A stretch of 64,000 nucleotides of DNA from a virus, in IMG/VR virus record IMGVR_UViG_3300001398_000004, positions 18,837 through 82,836 of that record. The stretch is one strand, 5' to 3'. Numbering within the stretch: the first letter of the stretch is position 1; each line of letters opens with the position of its first letter. This document shows, piece after piece, positions 50,538-58,522 of the stretch. The translations under genes and the position numbers were made by a program. The notes under the pieces are model-generated. The model was not told where the DNA came from. It searched no databases and worked only from the letters and a program-made list of their open reading frames with translations.

Positions 50538-51670
50538 AGGACACACTCTTGAGTGAGGGCCTCTTGGAGGGTTTCCGCAGTGATTGCAGGATCCTTGAGG
50601 ACCATCAGCCGGGCTTTAGCCACCGTCTGGGAGATGGCAGGACCGCTCAGCCCTGTATCCTTGATGAATTTCAAGGCGTCGAAGGGCGGTTTCAGGAACT
50701 TCAGGTAGTGTGCATCGAGTTCGGCATCGGAGTGGTGCCAGGAGAATTCCTGGAGCAAGCGGTATTCCTCTTGGCTGAGGGAGTGCCCCACCATCAACGG
50801 GCTGGTGAAGTTCATCAGCTTGAGGAGGGTACTGGTGTCTTTGACCGTGTTGTTGATGCCACGCCTCATTCGACCTTGGGGCACCATCATGAACACGATC
50901 TCCAACAAGCCTAGGTGGTGCATGGCATCCAGCGCCAGCTCCAATTGGGGCTTGGGTAGGGTCAAGATCTTCTCGATGAAGATCATGGCCACTACCTCGT
51001 AGGGCAGACGACGAAGCTCTTCCGCCTTGCTCTTGAAGGCAAGCCAGGTGTCTGCACTAGGGGTGAGACCGTACTTGGCCCAGAACCGAATGCCACGAAG
51101 AATCCTTGAGGGGTCTTCGTCGAAGGTTTCCTCGGGATGCAAAGGCGTACGCAAGATCTTCTCCTGCAAGTCGTAGAGGCCTTTGCCCAGCAGATCAATG
51201 ATCGGAGCCGATTCCGGCCCTTCCACGAGATCACCTAGACGCCACATGAGCGTACCGATTGTAAAATCGCGGCGGCTTAGGTCTTCTAAAAGTGTGCCGA
51301 CGGCCACTTCCGACGGCTTATGCCCATCCTTCTTGGACTTGTTGTACTTTTCTTTGCGAGAAGTGACGATCTCGACCTTTTGACCTCGGAGGCTGACCCC
51401 TTGGAAGACGATGTCCTCAGCCACGGGACCCAGGTGGACGACCCCGTACTGGTCAGGGTGACAGCCAACGTGAAGGCGCTTGGCAACTTCTTCGGCGAGA
51501 ACCACTGTGGTTCGGCCTTCGGCGGGTTCCACGACCACATCGAGGTCTTTGACCCCGAAGCCTAGGACGAAGTCTCGAACGGCCCCACCCACGATGTAGC
51601 TGTCCCGACCCATGCCTACGGCTAGGGCTGATTCAGCGAGGAGGCGTAGCATTGCTTCTTCAGGGGTCAT
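50534..51670 (-). CDS. cca: CCA-adding tRNA nucleotidyltransferase / poly(A) polymerase family
   Basis: 378 residues. GGAVRDFVLG and KDLDVVVE are the nucleotidyltransferase signature with the two catalytic Asp; RRDFTIGTL and EDPSRILRGIRF are the following family motifs. It adds or repairs the CCA end of tRNAs, useful for a phage with its own tRNA genes or for tRNA damaged by defence nucleases; none of those tRNA genes is in this window. Coupled by ATGA on both sides. Confidence 0.9.
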   Translation of the reverse strand: MTPEEAMLRLLAESALAVGMGRDSYIVGGAVRDFVLGFGVKDLDVVVEPAEGRTTVVLAEEVAKRLHVGCHPDQYGVVHLGPVAEDIVFQGVSLRGQKVEIVTSRKEKYNKSKKDGHKPSEVAVGTLLEDLSRRDFTIGTLMWRLGDLVEGPESAPIIDLLGKGLYDLQEKILRTPLHPEETFDEDPSRILRGIRFWAKYGLTPSADTWLAFKSKAEELRRLPYEVVAMIFIEKILTLPKPQLELALDAMHHLGLLEIVFMMVPQGRMRRGINNTVKDTSTLLKLMNFTSPLMVGHSLSQEEYRLLQEFSWHHSDAELDAHYLKFLKPPFDALKFIKDTGLSGPAISQTVAKARLMVLKDPAITAETLQEALTQECVL

Positions 51671-51939
51671 TTGATCTCGTAGGGGTGGTTGACACTATGC
51701 TCTTTGGCACGTTCTTCCATCTTGGGGACGATTGTGGCCAGGATTTCATCGGACAGTTTGCGAAGCAGCATCGCCTCGGAGTCACGCTTTTCAGAGAAAG
51801 CCTTCGTGGCTTTCTCCAACAAGAATCCTGCGACTGTCTGAGCACCAGCCTTATGCCCTTCCAACCACTTTTGGGTGGCCAGATTGTCGAAGGAGTAGCA
51901 GTTGCCTTCGTTGTCTTTGAGGAGGGTGTCTTGGCTCAT
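51667..51939 (-). CDS. Hypothetical protein
   Basis: 90 residues, first gene of the CCA-enzyme run, ATGA overlap with it. Helical and charged with a single Cys. No family recognised. Confidence 0.6.
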   Translation of the reverse strand: MSQDTLLKDNEGNCYSFDNLATQKWLEGHKAGAQTVAGFLLEKATKAFSEKRDSEAMLLRKLSDEILATIVPKMEERAKEHSVNHPYEIK

Positions 51940-51955
51940 ACTGTTCTAGACACCA

Positions 51956-51983
51956 TAACGGTTCGTGGCCGCCAAGATTAAGC
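51956..51983 (-). promoter_or_regulatory. Class 2 promoter-like pair
   Basis: Minus strand CTTAAT, 16 bases, CCGTTA; 16 bases before the ATG at 51939. Spacer is one longer than in the other members. Confidence 0.45.
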
Positions 51984-52003
51984 CTCCCCAACCGAATAAT
52001 TTG

Positions 52004-52010
52004 GTGTAAG
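52004..52010 (+). promoter_or_regulatory. Class 1 promoter-like motif (GGTGTAA)
   Basis: Ten bases before the ATG at 52021, in a divergent 81-bp gap together with a class 2 pair. Confidence 0.45.
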
Positions 52011-52020
52011 CTCCAGGGGC

Positions 52021-52584
52021 ATGGCCGAAATCGACGATCCCCTAGAGGCAGCTTGGGCAGAGGTCCGCGTCCCCAGGACGGAAGCCGATGGTCCAGATGC
52101 AGTCCCGGACTTCTCGTCCTTTGCGAGACCACAAGACCTTGTCATTGGTTCCAAGAACAACCCTCTAGCCATCATCAGGCCAGACGGCGGTGTTGCAATC
52201 CGTCCAGGGTACACTCCCGATCAAGTCGCTGCGGAATTCTGGGAGGTCATGGGCCAACGGCGGTTGGAGATGGAGGAGCGGCTTCTCCTGTTCGCCCACA
52301 TGGAGGCTGTATTCGTTCGTCTGGGTCAGGCTGACCTACGGGCCGAAGACCTCCGTCGTCGAGCTGCCGAAGAAACTGACGAAACTCGTGCCAGAGAGCT
52401 TACCCAATTGGCCGAGCTGGCCGTACGTCGTTTGGAAATGGTAGCTCACGAAGCAATCGAACTTGGCCGAGGTATGGCCCGCAGGGACATCCCGGCGCCT
52501 CCCGTACCTCCAGTGATCCCGCGAGTCATTCAGGAGAACGAGAACTCCACCTACAGTGGAGCAGAAGGGTTGGGAGAAACATGA
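52021..52584 (+). CDS. Hypothetical protein
   Basis: 187 residues. A beta-rich first half, then a long helix (about 85-155, RRLEMEERLLLF...LAVRRLEMVAHEAIELG) and a Pro-rich tail. No family recognised. ATGA overlap with a tiny membrane protein gene. Confidence 0.6.
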   Translation: MAEIDDPLEAAWAEVRVPRTEADGPDAVPDFSSFARPQDLVIGSKNNPLAIIRPDGGVAIRPGYTPDQVAAEFWEVMGQRRLEMEERLLLFAHMEAVFVRLGQADLRAEDLRRRAAEETDETRARELTQLAELAVRRLEMVAHEAIELGRGMARRDIPAPPVPPVIPRVIQENENSTYSGAEGLGET

Positions 52585-52700
52585 CCTACATTCCCCCATT
52601 CTGGCCCTGTTTCCTGGGTTTGGCCGTTCCCTGGGCCGTGGCGATGTGGTTCATCATCGGGCGTAAACCAGCTTCGTACTATTTGAGGAAACGCCCTTAA
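52581..52700 (+). CDS. 39-residue single-pass membrane protein
   Basis: Starts in an ATGA overlap with the gene before. One transmembrane helix at about 5-27 (FWPCFLGLAVPWAVAMWFII) and a basic tail (RKPASYYLRKRP), so the C-terminus is probably cytoplasmic. Function unknown. Confidence 0.55.
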   Translation: MTYIPPFWPCFLGLAVPWAVAMWFIIGRKPASYYLRKRP

Positions 52701-52722
52701 CTTCTTCGGGCGGTCTCCGTTC
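52696..52722 (+). promoter_or_regulatory. Class 2 promoter-like pair
   Basis: CTTAAC, 15 bases, CCGTTC; eight bases before the ATG at 52731. The only plus-strand class 2 copy I saw. Confidence 0.55.
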
Positions 52723-52730
52723 TATTGAGC

Positions 52731-52961
52731 ATGAAACTCACCAAATCGTATCTCGGAAACGACCTGACCATCGATTTCACTGCGCTCGCCGTGGCAAACA
52801 TCGAGGAGACCGGAATCGATTGGACCGACGATTACCACGATGTGCGCACTGGGCAGATCACCGAGGAGGCTCTCCGCGAGAAATGCCTCGACGGCTGCGA
52901 CCAGGACCGACACACCGGCTGGATTGACTATTGCGAGGAAATCGTACGCGCTGCTCATTGA
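52731..52961 (+). CDS. Small acidic hypothetical protein
   Basis: 76 residues from ATG at 52731 (a TTG at 52725 is in frame). Acidic, with ETGIDWTDDYHDV and two Cys. No family recognised. Single gene between opposite-strand runs. Confidence 0.55.
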   Translation: MKLTKSYLGNDLTIDFTALAVANIEETGIDWTDDYHDVRTGQITEEALREKCLDGCDQDRHTGWIDYCEEIVRAAH

Positions 52962-52974
52962 AACGAGAGAGTGG

Positions 52975-53751
52975 CTATTTGCCATCCGTCTTTTCCTTTT
53001 TCCCCCCAGAGGCAGGCCTCCCGTGGAAGGTCCTGCAATCGCACACAGGTTGCCAAGGTGTTCCAACCGTAGCACCGGCACCCCAGCATTTACGATTGCG
53101 GCCCCGCCCAATGTGCTCCTCCCGAATATGCCCGCACGTACACGTGTCTTGTGACGTTTGTAGCGTTGGATGTACGCGAGGGGGGAAATGCCGTTTGGGA
53201 GGGGGACCTGTGGTAGGTACCACTCTCTGTAGTGAGGGTGAGGTAGGACGCTCGCCCCATGCTTGGATGTAGCGTATAGCCCCCTGTAGAATTGTTATGT
53301 CTTCTCGGGACTGAGCGAGGACACGATTACAATGCCCATGCACGAATCCACGTACGCATTTCCCGCAAGCAAAGGCCCCTGGACAACAAGAACGGTCATG
53401 ATCGACCTGTGCACCTAGGGAACCCTTACCCCCTAGCAACATGGGTTGTTGGCAAACACCACACAAACCCTTCTGTGCCGCCCACAATGCTGCACAATCT
53501 ACACCGAAGGCCGCTGTCTTCTGCTTTAGAAGAAACTGATCACGATCGGTCTCGCGGCGTGTCTTGTTGTAAGCAGCATGTTGCTCACGATTGATGTTGT
53601 ATCGTTCGTGCAATCCAGCCAGGCGGACTAGATACTTGGGGTCGTCGGAGGCACACATACCACGTTGTGTACGACATTTATCGCAGAACCTGCCTCCACC
53701 ACGGCGGTTATCCTCGGTTAGTCCAACGCGACAATCCTTGCAATGCTTCAC
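52975..53751 (-). CDS. Recombination endonuclease VII-like
   Basis: 258 residues. N-terminal Cys pairs (CKDC, CDKC), then the endonuclease VII core: LWAAQKGLCGVCQQPM, QVDHDRSCC, CGKCVRGFVHGHCNRVL and an amphipathic helix. The HNH-type His-Asp-His set and four zinc Cys fit T4 gp49-like Holliday-junction resolvases. A second Cys-rich module (CTCGHIREEH...CWGAG) at the C-terminus probably binds zinc. It could debranch replicating DNA before packaging, or act as a free homing nuclease. Confidence 0.82.
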   Translation of the reverse strand: MKHCKDCRVGLTEDNRRGGGRFCDKCRTQRGMCASDDPKYLVRLAGLHERYNINREQHAAYNKTRRETDRDQFLLKQKTAAFGVDCAALWAAQKGLCGVCQQPMLLGGKGSLGAQVDHDRSCCPGAFACGKCVRGFVHGHCNRVLAQSREDITILQGAIRYIQAWGERPTSPSLQRVVPTTGPPPKRHFPPRVHPTLQTSQDTCTCGHIREEHIGRGRNRKCWGAGATVGTPWQPVCDCRTFHGRPASGGKKEKTDGK

Positions 53752-54017
53752 GGCTGTCTTCGCATCTTTCGAACGACTCGGAGCAAGATCAAGTAACCCA
53801 GCAAATCTTGCTCGACATCTTCCCCTGCCGCGCTGCCCCGCGACAACCGGGATAGCTTGTCATCCAGCCGAACACGAATCTGCTCTTCGGGGTCAGCTTT
53901 GCTGAAGATCCTGAGCGGGTCCGTAGCGCTGTCCCCGTATGCAGCATTCTTCGTGAGGAGCAATTTGCACAACGAATCACACTCAGCTTCGATGAGATCA
54001 CGAACGTTATCAGCCAT
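53748..54017 (-). CDS. DUF1599-like (nucleotide-modification-associated) protein
   Basis: 89 residues, ATGA overlap with the endonuclease VII gene. KNAAYGDSATDPLRIFSKADPEEQIRVRLDDKLSRL...DLLGYLILL follows the DUF1599 / nucleotide modification associated domain pattern of phage proteins. Helical, MazG-like folds are suggested for the group. Exact role unknown. Confidence 0.72.
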   Translation of the reverse strand: MADNVRDLIEAECDSLCKLLLTKNAAYGDSATDPLRIFSKADPEEQIRVRLDDKLSRLSRGSAAGEDVEQDLLGYLILLRVVRKMRRQP

Positions 54018-54022
54018 AACTT

Positions 54023-54051
54023 ATGGTAATATCCGCTGTCTAGGTTGTCAA
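54023..54051 (-). promoter_or_regulatory. Sigma-70-like promoter
   Basis: Minus strand TTGACA (54051-54046), 17 bases, TACCAT (54028-54023). The -10 ends five bases before the ATG at 54017, so transcription would begin at or next to the start codon. Unlike the class 1 and 2 motifs this matches host housekeeping promoters. Confidence 0.55.
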
Positions 54052-54055
54052 GTGC

Positions 54056-54069
54056 ACGTGCCGGCACGT
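54056..54069. promoter_or_regulatory. Perfect 14-bp palindrome upstream of -35, operator candidate
   Basis: ACGTG-CCGG-CACGT symmetric site, four bases upstream of the -35 box on the minus strand. Size and symmetry fit a dimeric regulator. Confidence 0.45.
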
Positions 54070-54073
54070 ACTT

Positions 54074-54949
54074 TCATTTGGGTCGACTTTCTGTGGTTCT
54101 GAGGAGCATTTTGCCAAGCTGTCTGTGTGCCCGCCCTATGCGAGCGATTGTGTCTGGGTGGGTGTAGGTGATTACGAATCCGACGGGGCTTCCTAGACGC
54201 GCCCAACGGTCAGCGGCTAGTACAAACTCATAGAGTTCTTGAAGGCCCGCCTTCCTCTGTACCAGACCCAAGTCTAAGACCTTGTCCAGGCCCTCCAGGG
54301 GAAGCACCAGGCGGTCAAGGAGGTTGTTCTGACTGGCTAGGGTCAGGAGCATGAACAGCACGTCTAAACGGGCGCTGGGCGTCGTCAGCTCGTTCGTGAT
54401 CTTCAGCTGCATCAGCTGCTCACGTTCTCTGATGAACAACATCCTGTGAGACACCCACTTGGACAACAGCTCCACCACCGGGGCGACGATATGACCTTCA
54501 GTCAGGAGGAAGCGTGCTTCCCAGACAGCTCGGAAGGCTTCCGTAAACAATGAGCCTTGGTCAATCAAAACCCGTAAGGCGTCGTTGGTCTCGATGTTGA
54601 AGTCGGTGAGGGTGAGTAGACTCCAGATGAGGTCCCACGGGTGGGAGATCAGAGAGCCCTTCATCTTCAGGCTGCTGAAACGCTGAGTAAGGTTCTCGAC
54701 CAGTCCCGAGGCGAGCCACGTTTCAGCTCCGACAGAGGAGTATGCCGGGTCCTCAACGCGCTCATAGAGTTCGAGGCTCTTCCGGTCGGATTCCTCTAGG
54801 AGTAAAATCGGGGAAGTCCCTGCCTGGCCGACTTTGGACGCCCAGGCAGCTACCCACGGGGCTACCTCACGCTCGGAGGATTCCGGCGATTTGAGACTGG
54901 GACGCAATTCCGCCCAAAAAGCCTCCAAATCTGTCTCAGACATCTCCAT
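54074..54949 (-). CDS. Helical hypothetical protein
   Basis: 291 residues, almost entirely helical with Leu-rich repeats of hydrophobic positions. No Cys cluster and no membrane helix. Seven bases from the gene upstream. No family recognised. Confidence 0.6.
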   Translation of the reverse strand: MEMSETDLEAFWAELRPSLKSPESSEREVAPWVAAWASKVGQAGTSPILLLEESDRKSLELYERVEDPAYSSVGAETWLASGLVENLTQRFSSLKMKGSLISHPWDLIWSLLTLTDFNIETNDALRVLIDQGSLFTEAFRAVWEARFLLTEGHIVAPVVELLSKWVSHRMLFIREREQLMQLKITNELTTPSARLDVLFMLLTLASQNNLLDRLVLPLEGLDKVLDLGLVQRKAGLQELYEFVLAADRWARLGSPVGFVITYTHPDTIARIGRAHRQLGKMLLRTTESRPK

Positions 54950-54956
54950 CGGAATC

Positions 54957-55490
54957 CTACCGGATCTCTCCGATGGGGTCGCCTAAAAAGATGTCGAACT
55001 CAACATCTTTTTCCAAGTCAACACACTTGAGACAAAAACGTCCAGCGATTTCAATAATCTCGTAGGTCACCTTACGGAGCCTTCGGGCCTTCTCAATGGC
55101 AATGACCGCGTGGATCCCAGAGGCGGGCCCACCTATGGCAGAATCACAGACACGTTCGATGAAGGTGTCTGGAAGAGCGACCAGGTACGCCCTCAAGTCC
55201 TTGGGGGATAGGTGTTGCCCTTCGAGGACTATCTCTATCAAGCCGGCCAGGTTCTGGTTCTCTAGGGCCTCCTTCCAGTGGCCTGTAAAACGTCGCACCA
55301 TTTCCGTCACGATCTCTTGGAGAACTTCGGGAGGCAGGGAGTGCTTGCGGAAGACCTGTTTTAGATCGAAGATGGTTTTCTCACAGGCAGCGTCCAGCAT
55401 CGACTCCAGATCCGAGGAACGAGTGGAGGCAATACGAATCGCTGACTTCTTACGGACAGCGTCCCAGTCGATGAGGAGTTCGTCGGTCAT
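54957..55490 (-). CDS. Hypothetical protein
   Basis: 177 residues from the ATG in an ATGA overlap with the gene before; a longer frame to 55517 is unlikely. Helical N-terminal half, alpha/beta end (RFCLKCVDLEKDVEFDIFLGDP). No family recognised. Confidence 0.6.
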   Translation of the reverse strand: MTDELLIDWDAVRKKSAIRIASTRSSDLESMLDAACEKTIFDLKQVFRKHSLPPEVLQEIVTEMVRRFTGHWKEALENQNLAGLIEIVLEGQHLSPKDLRAYLVALPDTFIERVCDSAIGGPASGIHAVIAIEKARRLRKVTYEIIEIAGRFCLKCVDLEKDVEFDIFLGDPIGEIR

Positions 55491-55945
55491 AGCACCAGCA
55501 GACCACTTCGTAGCCAAGCAGGCGCCGGGCTGTTAACTACGAAGCCAAAGGCCACCCAACGAGGGGGCTCTTCCGCTAAGGTGTGTGCTCTGTGACCTAC
55601 GTGCAGATTCTTAAAAGCCTCAGCGATGAGCTTGCCACCCTTTTTTCGAGTCTTAGGATCCAATCCTGCCCTTCGTTTGGAGATCACTTGGATCACTCGG
55701 TTCATGATTTCCACGGTGAAGCCTTCCAATGTCTTTGGAATTGCAAAAACGACCTCGTGGAAAATTCCAGGATCCGGCTCAAAAGCCGTGTGCAACCCCA
55801 GTACTAGAGTGCCTGTAAATAGCATGGCATCTCGACTATCATTGGAATATCCGTGGTGGATCTCCGTGGATTCATAGAGTTTTGATTGCTCAGGGGTGGG
55901 GTCCGACCCTAAGAGGTCCTTGTGGAATTTAGCGATGGTCGACAT
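55487..55945 (-). CDS. Hypothetical protein
   Basis: 152 residues, first gene of a three-gene minus-strand run. Alpha/beta with a central IHHGYSNDSRDAMLF segment. No family recognised. A palindromic class 1 motif sits 6-17 bases upstream. Confidence 0.6.
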   Translation of the reverse strand: MSTIAKFHKDLLGSDPTPEQSKLYESTEIHHGYSNDSRDAMLFTGTLVLGLHTAFEPDPGIFHEVVFAIPKTLEGFTVEIMNRVIQVISKRRAGLDPKTRKKGGKLIAEAFKNLHVGHRAHTLAEEPPRWVAFGFVVNSPAPAWLRSGLLVL

Positions 55946-55951
55946 CCACTT

Positions 55952-55963
55952 GGTGTATACACC
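55952..55963. promoter_or_regulatory. Palindromic class 1 motif
   Basis: GGTGTATACACC reads as the motif on both strands. On the minus strand it is 11 bases before the ATG at 55945; on the plus strand it faces the transglycosylase gene at 56042. Possible bidirectional promoter. Confidence 0.45.
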
Positions 55964-56041
55964 GAAGACAGAAGGCTTTTATGGCCCGCCTAGGATCCCA
56001 ATCCCTAATTTTGGGGACGACCCTTAAAAAGGAAGTGACTG

Positions 56042-56764
56042 ATGGACGTGTTTGCCTGGATTCTCTCTTTCATCATGTTGGTGGCCCCTCCCGGACGGAA
56101 GGTCCACTACCAGGATGCTGTCGAAACCCAAGAAGAAAGCGTCGCTCGATACCAGTCGATTGCCCATGACGTTGTGGCCGTCGTATACGACCCAGCAACC
56201 AAGCCCCTCTTCAAAGGCCCCGACGGGAGAGCCCGTACTGTGTCGGTGATCCTGAGCATCATGTTTCACGAGTCTAGCTTCATGAAGAATGTGGACTACG
56301 GCCTGGGCAAATACGCTAAGGGTGACGGTGGGCGCTCGGTGTGCATGATGCAGATCAAGGTCGGGGCTGGAAGGACTATGCCCTGGAACACAGTGTGGGA
56401 TCGCCCCATCAAGTGGAACGACCGCGAGGAAGAGATCTTCCGAGGATACACCGGAGATGAGCTGATTCAAGACCGAAAGCTGTGCATTAGCGAAGGCCTG
56501 AAGATCCTTCGTCTATCGTTCGGCCAATGCGGCAAGCTCCCCATCGAGGATCGCCTACGGTCCTATGCCTCGGGTAACTGCGAGGAAGGGGCCGCTGCCA
56601 GTCACAACCGCATGAACACGGCCATCAACTGGTTCTTCAAAAACTACAAGAAGGACTTGGCTGATGACAAGGTCATGTCAATGTTGAACCACTCCGGCTT
56701 CTTTGCACCGAAGGTTCTGGACTCGGACGAGAAGAAAGGGACCGACCTTCTGTCTCAGGAGTGA
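56042..56764 (+). CDS. Lytic transglycosylase-like protein
   Basis: 240 residues with an N-terminal hydrophobic signal or anchor (3-16). Catalytic Glu77 in IMFHESSF, CMMQIKVG as the usual second motif, and YASGNCEEGAAASHNRM as the third, follow the SLT family. It cleaves peptidoglycan glycan strands, either for DNA entry or for lysis. ATG preceded by AAGGA. Convergent with the endolysin-like gene, whose end it overlaps by 10 bases. Confidence 0.82.
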   Translation: MDVFAWILSFIMLVAPPGRKVHYQDAVETQEESVARYQSIAHDVVAVVYDPATKPLFKGPDGRARTVSVILSIMFHESSFMKNVDYGLGKYAKGDGGRSVCMMQIKVGAGRTMPWNTVWDRPIKWNDREEEIFRGYTGDELIQDRKLCISEGLKILRLSFGQCGKLPIEDRLRSYASGNCEEGAAASHNRMNTAINWFFKNYKKDLADDKVMSMLNHSGFFAPKVLDSDEKKGTDLLSQE

Positions 56765-57867
56765 AGTTTTCTCCAAGCAGCGCTGAGGGCAGCTCTGGTC
56801 AAAGGACCAGGGTTGCCATCGGATCCTAGCTTGTTGAGCCCTTGGAAGGTCATGAGGGCAGCCTTGGACTTGGGGCCAAAGTTTCCGTCGGCACCGGCTG
56901 GGCCCAGGTCGTAACCAAGAGCGATAAGAAGCGCTTGGATGTCCTTCGGGTCTTCGAAGGTGGGCTCGCCAGCGAATACCGGGGCAATGACCGCGTGAGC
57001 GTCTTGCCAGTCCTGTAGTTCTTGGGCGAAGTCGGGGAGGTCTACCCCGTATAGCTTTTCCATCATCGGCCGGATCTTGTTGTAGCGACCCGGGTAAATG
57101 GTGATGTTAGGCCCGAAAGTCAGGGCCTTCAGGATGTGGACACACCAGTCTTCGCTCCACTTGGGGGCGTTGGTCGTAGTCACCGCCTGTTCGAGGTACT
57201 TGCTGGCAACGGCTGGGAGGTTGGCGGCGAAGCTCAAGAACCCTGCTCGGAGAGCGCCCACCCAGCCATCGGCAGCGGCCCCGTCGAATAGGATAGCCTT
57301 GGCTTTGGCTGTAGCGAACGTTTTGATTCGGTCTGCTGTGAAGTCTGTCTGGACGTTCATTGCCGCCGGCTGGGACAACGTGTTGGCAAAAGACGCCACC
57401 CAGAGCTTGATGTGATCCTTCGAGGCGTCATCCCAGGAGCCTTTGAGGCCGGTCGAGTTCAAGAGGAACAGCTTCTTCTGTTCGTCCGCAGAATCGACCT
57501 CATTGTCTCCGATGAAGAAACGGTAGTTACCTCGGCCGGTCGCCTTGAATGACGCCCCAGAGGCTTCCAGGGCCGGCTGAAGGGGTGCCAGCAGTGTCGG
57601 CTCTCTGGAGACGATTCCTGCCAATAGGTTCGAGGTGAGGAACAGACCCCCTTCGCACCATTGAATGAGTCCGCAAGAAACAATGCAACGGTCGTAGGCG
57701 TTAACGGCGTCCATATGGGCCGATTCTGTTTGCGTCGTCACCGCCAAAATCTTCTGGTTCTCTGTGGGATTGGCAGGGAGTTGGAATGGTGCGGTGCCCC
57801 AACAATACGGGCCTTCAAACGATTGGTACGAACCCCAGCCTATGGTACTACTTGTTGCGGTCAGCAT
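56755..57867 (-). CDS. Endolysin-like protein with peptidoglycan-binding domain
   Basis: 370 residues. C-terminal PG_binding_1 repeat (about 305-365: DIQALLIALGYDLGPAGADGNFGPKSKAALMTFQ). The N-terminal part (TTQTESAHMDAVNAYDRCIVSCGLIQWCEGG) resembles lysozyme-like catalytic regions of large-phage endolysins, with Glu in TESAH as the likely acid. No signal peptide, so it would need a holin or be a virion enzyme. Works alongside the transglycosylase. Confidence 0.75.
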   Translation of the reverse strand: MLTATSSTIGWGSYQSFEGPYCWGTAPFQLPANPTENQKILAVTTQTESAHMDAVNAYDRCIVSCGLIQWCEGGLFLTSNLLAGIVSREPTLLAPLQPALEASGASFKATGRGNYRFFIGDNEVDSADEQKKLFLLNSTGLKGSWDDASKDHIKLWVASFANTLSQPAAMNVQTDFTADRIKTFATAKAKAILFDGAAADGWVGALRAGFLSFAANLPAVASKYLEQAVTTTNAPKWSEDWCVHILKALTFGPNITIYPGRYNKIRPMMEKLYGVDLPDFAQELQDWQDAHAVIAPVFAGEPTFEDPKDIQALLIALGYDLGPAGADGNFGPKSKAALMTFQGLNKLGSDGNPGPLTRAALSAAWRKLHS

Positions 57868-57890
57868 ACCCTGCCGCGTTTATGGGTAGA

Positions 57891-58196
57891 TTAGGCTTTC
57901 CGCTTACGCTGCTGGTGTTCGACCATGAGGCAGCCGCAGGATTTCACCTGCCCCGTCAGCAAGGCGTTGCTGGTCACGGGTTTTGTGTTTCCGCAGATAC
58001 ACTTACATTGCCACAGAGCCCGGCGGTTCTTGTCAGTGCCTAAGTACTCGCCTACGGTGAGTCGGGTAAATACTCGACCTTCCATGGGTATGCGTTTACC
58101 CTTAGGGCTACGTATGCGGCGTAGTGAGTCCCAGTCGGCGTCAAAATTGAGTAGGCTGTTCACTAGCGGCACCATTACTATATAGGTTTTGTACAA
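57891..58196 (-). CDS. Zinc-motif protein related to homing endonuclease N-domains
   Basis: 101 residues. WQCKCICGNTKPVTSNALLTGQVKSCGC is the zinc DNA-binding module usual at the N-terminus of phage HNH/AP2 endonucleases; the nuclease part is missing here. Either a decayed homing endonuclease or a small stand-alone DNA-binding protein. Confidence 0.65.
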   Translation of the reverse strand: MYKTYIVMVPLVNSLLNFDADWDSLRRIRSPKGKRIPMEGRVFTRLTVGEYLGTDKNRRALWQCKCICGNTKPVTSNALLTGQVKSCGCLMVEHQQRKRKA

Positions 58197-58484
58197 CTAC
58201 AGCTGAATCTAGCCATGCAAGCCGCAAGAGGTGGGTTATTGCAGACCCACTCAGGCTGTTCACATAGTAACTTTCATACTTGAGTAGGATAGCACGTTTG
58301 ATGGCGTTTCTGCGCAGGAAAGTGATGTTCAGGCTAGGGTGTTCACATGAGCGACCAGTATATAATTTATACGTAATATCCTATGAGCCAGTTTCCGGCG
58401 TAAATCATGCTGGATAGTAGTTTATAGGTTGGTATAACTCATAGGTTCCAGGCCGTGATCTGGCGTCGAAAACGGGCTGTTCAC
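58154..58484. repeat. Four copies of GGCTGTTCAC in a gene-free stretch
   Basis: Copies at 58154-58163, 58254-58263, 58338-58346 (one base shorter) and 58475-58484. The gap 58197-58522 holds no gene, is AT-richer than its surroundings, and also has inverted pairs GTGGGT/ACCCAC (58231-58250) and CCTATGAG/CTCATAGG, plus TATAAT at 58361-58366. Might be a regulator-binding region, a replication-origin-like iteron set or an RNA. Confidence 0.55.
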
Positions 58485-58522
58485 ACGCACTTAACCGTTA
58501 TTCAGTCTGTGAACTGATAACG

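Noticed and set aside
55981-56169. 62-codon frame before the transglycosylase
   Set aside because: Overlaps the transglycosylase in another frame; the latter has motifs and a ribosome site. This region is most likely its leader.
58487-58502. CTTAAC next to CCGTTA as a class 2 promoter
   Set aside because: The two boxes are directly adjacent rather than 15 bases apart.
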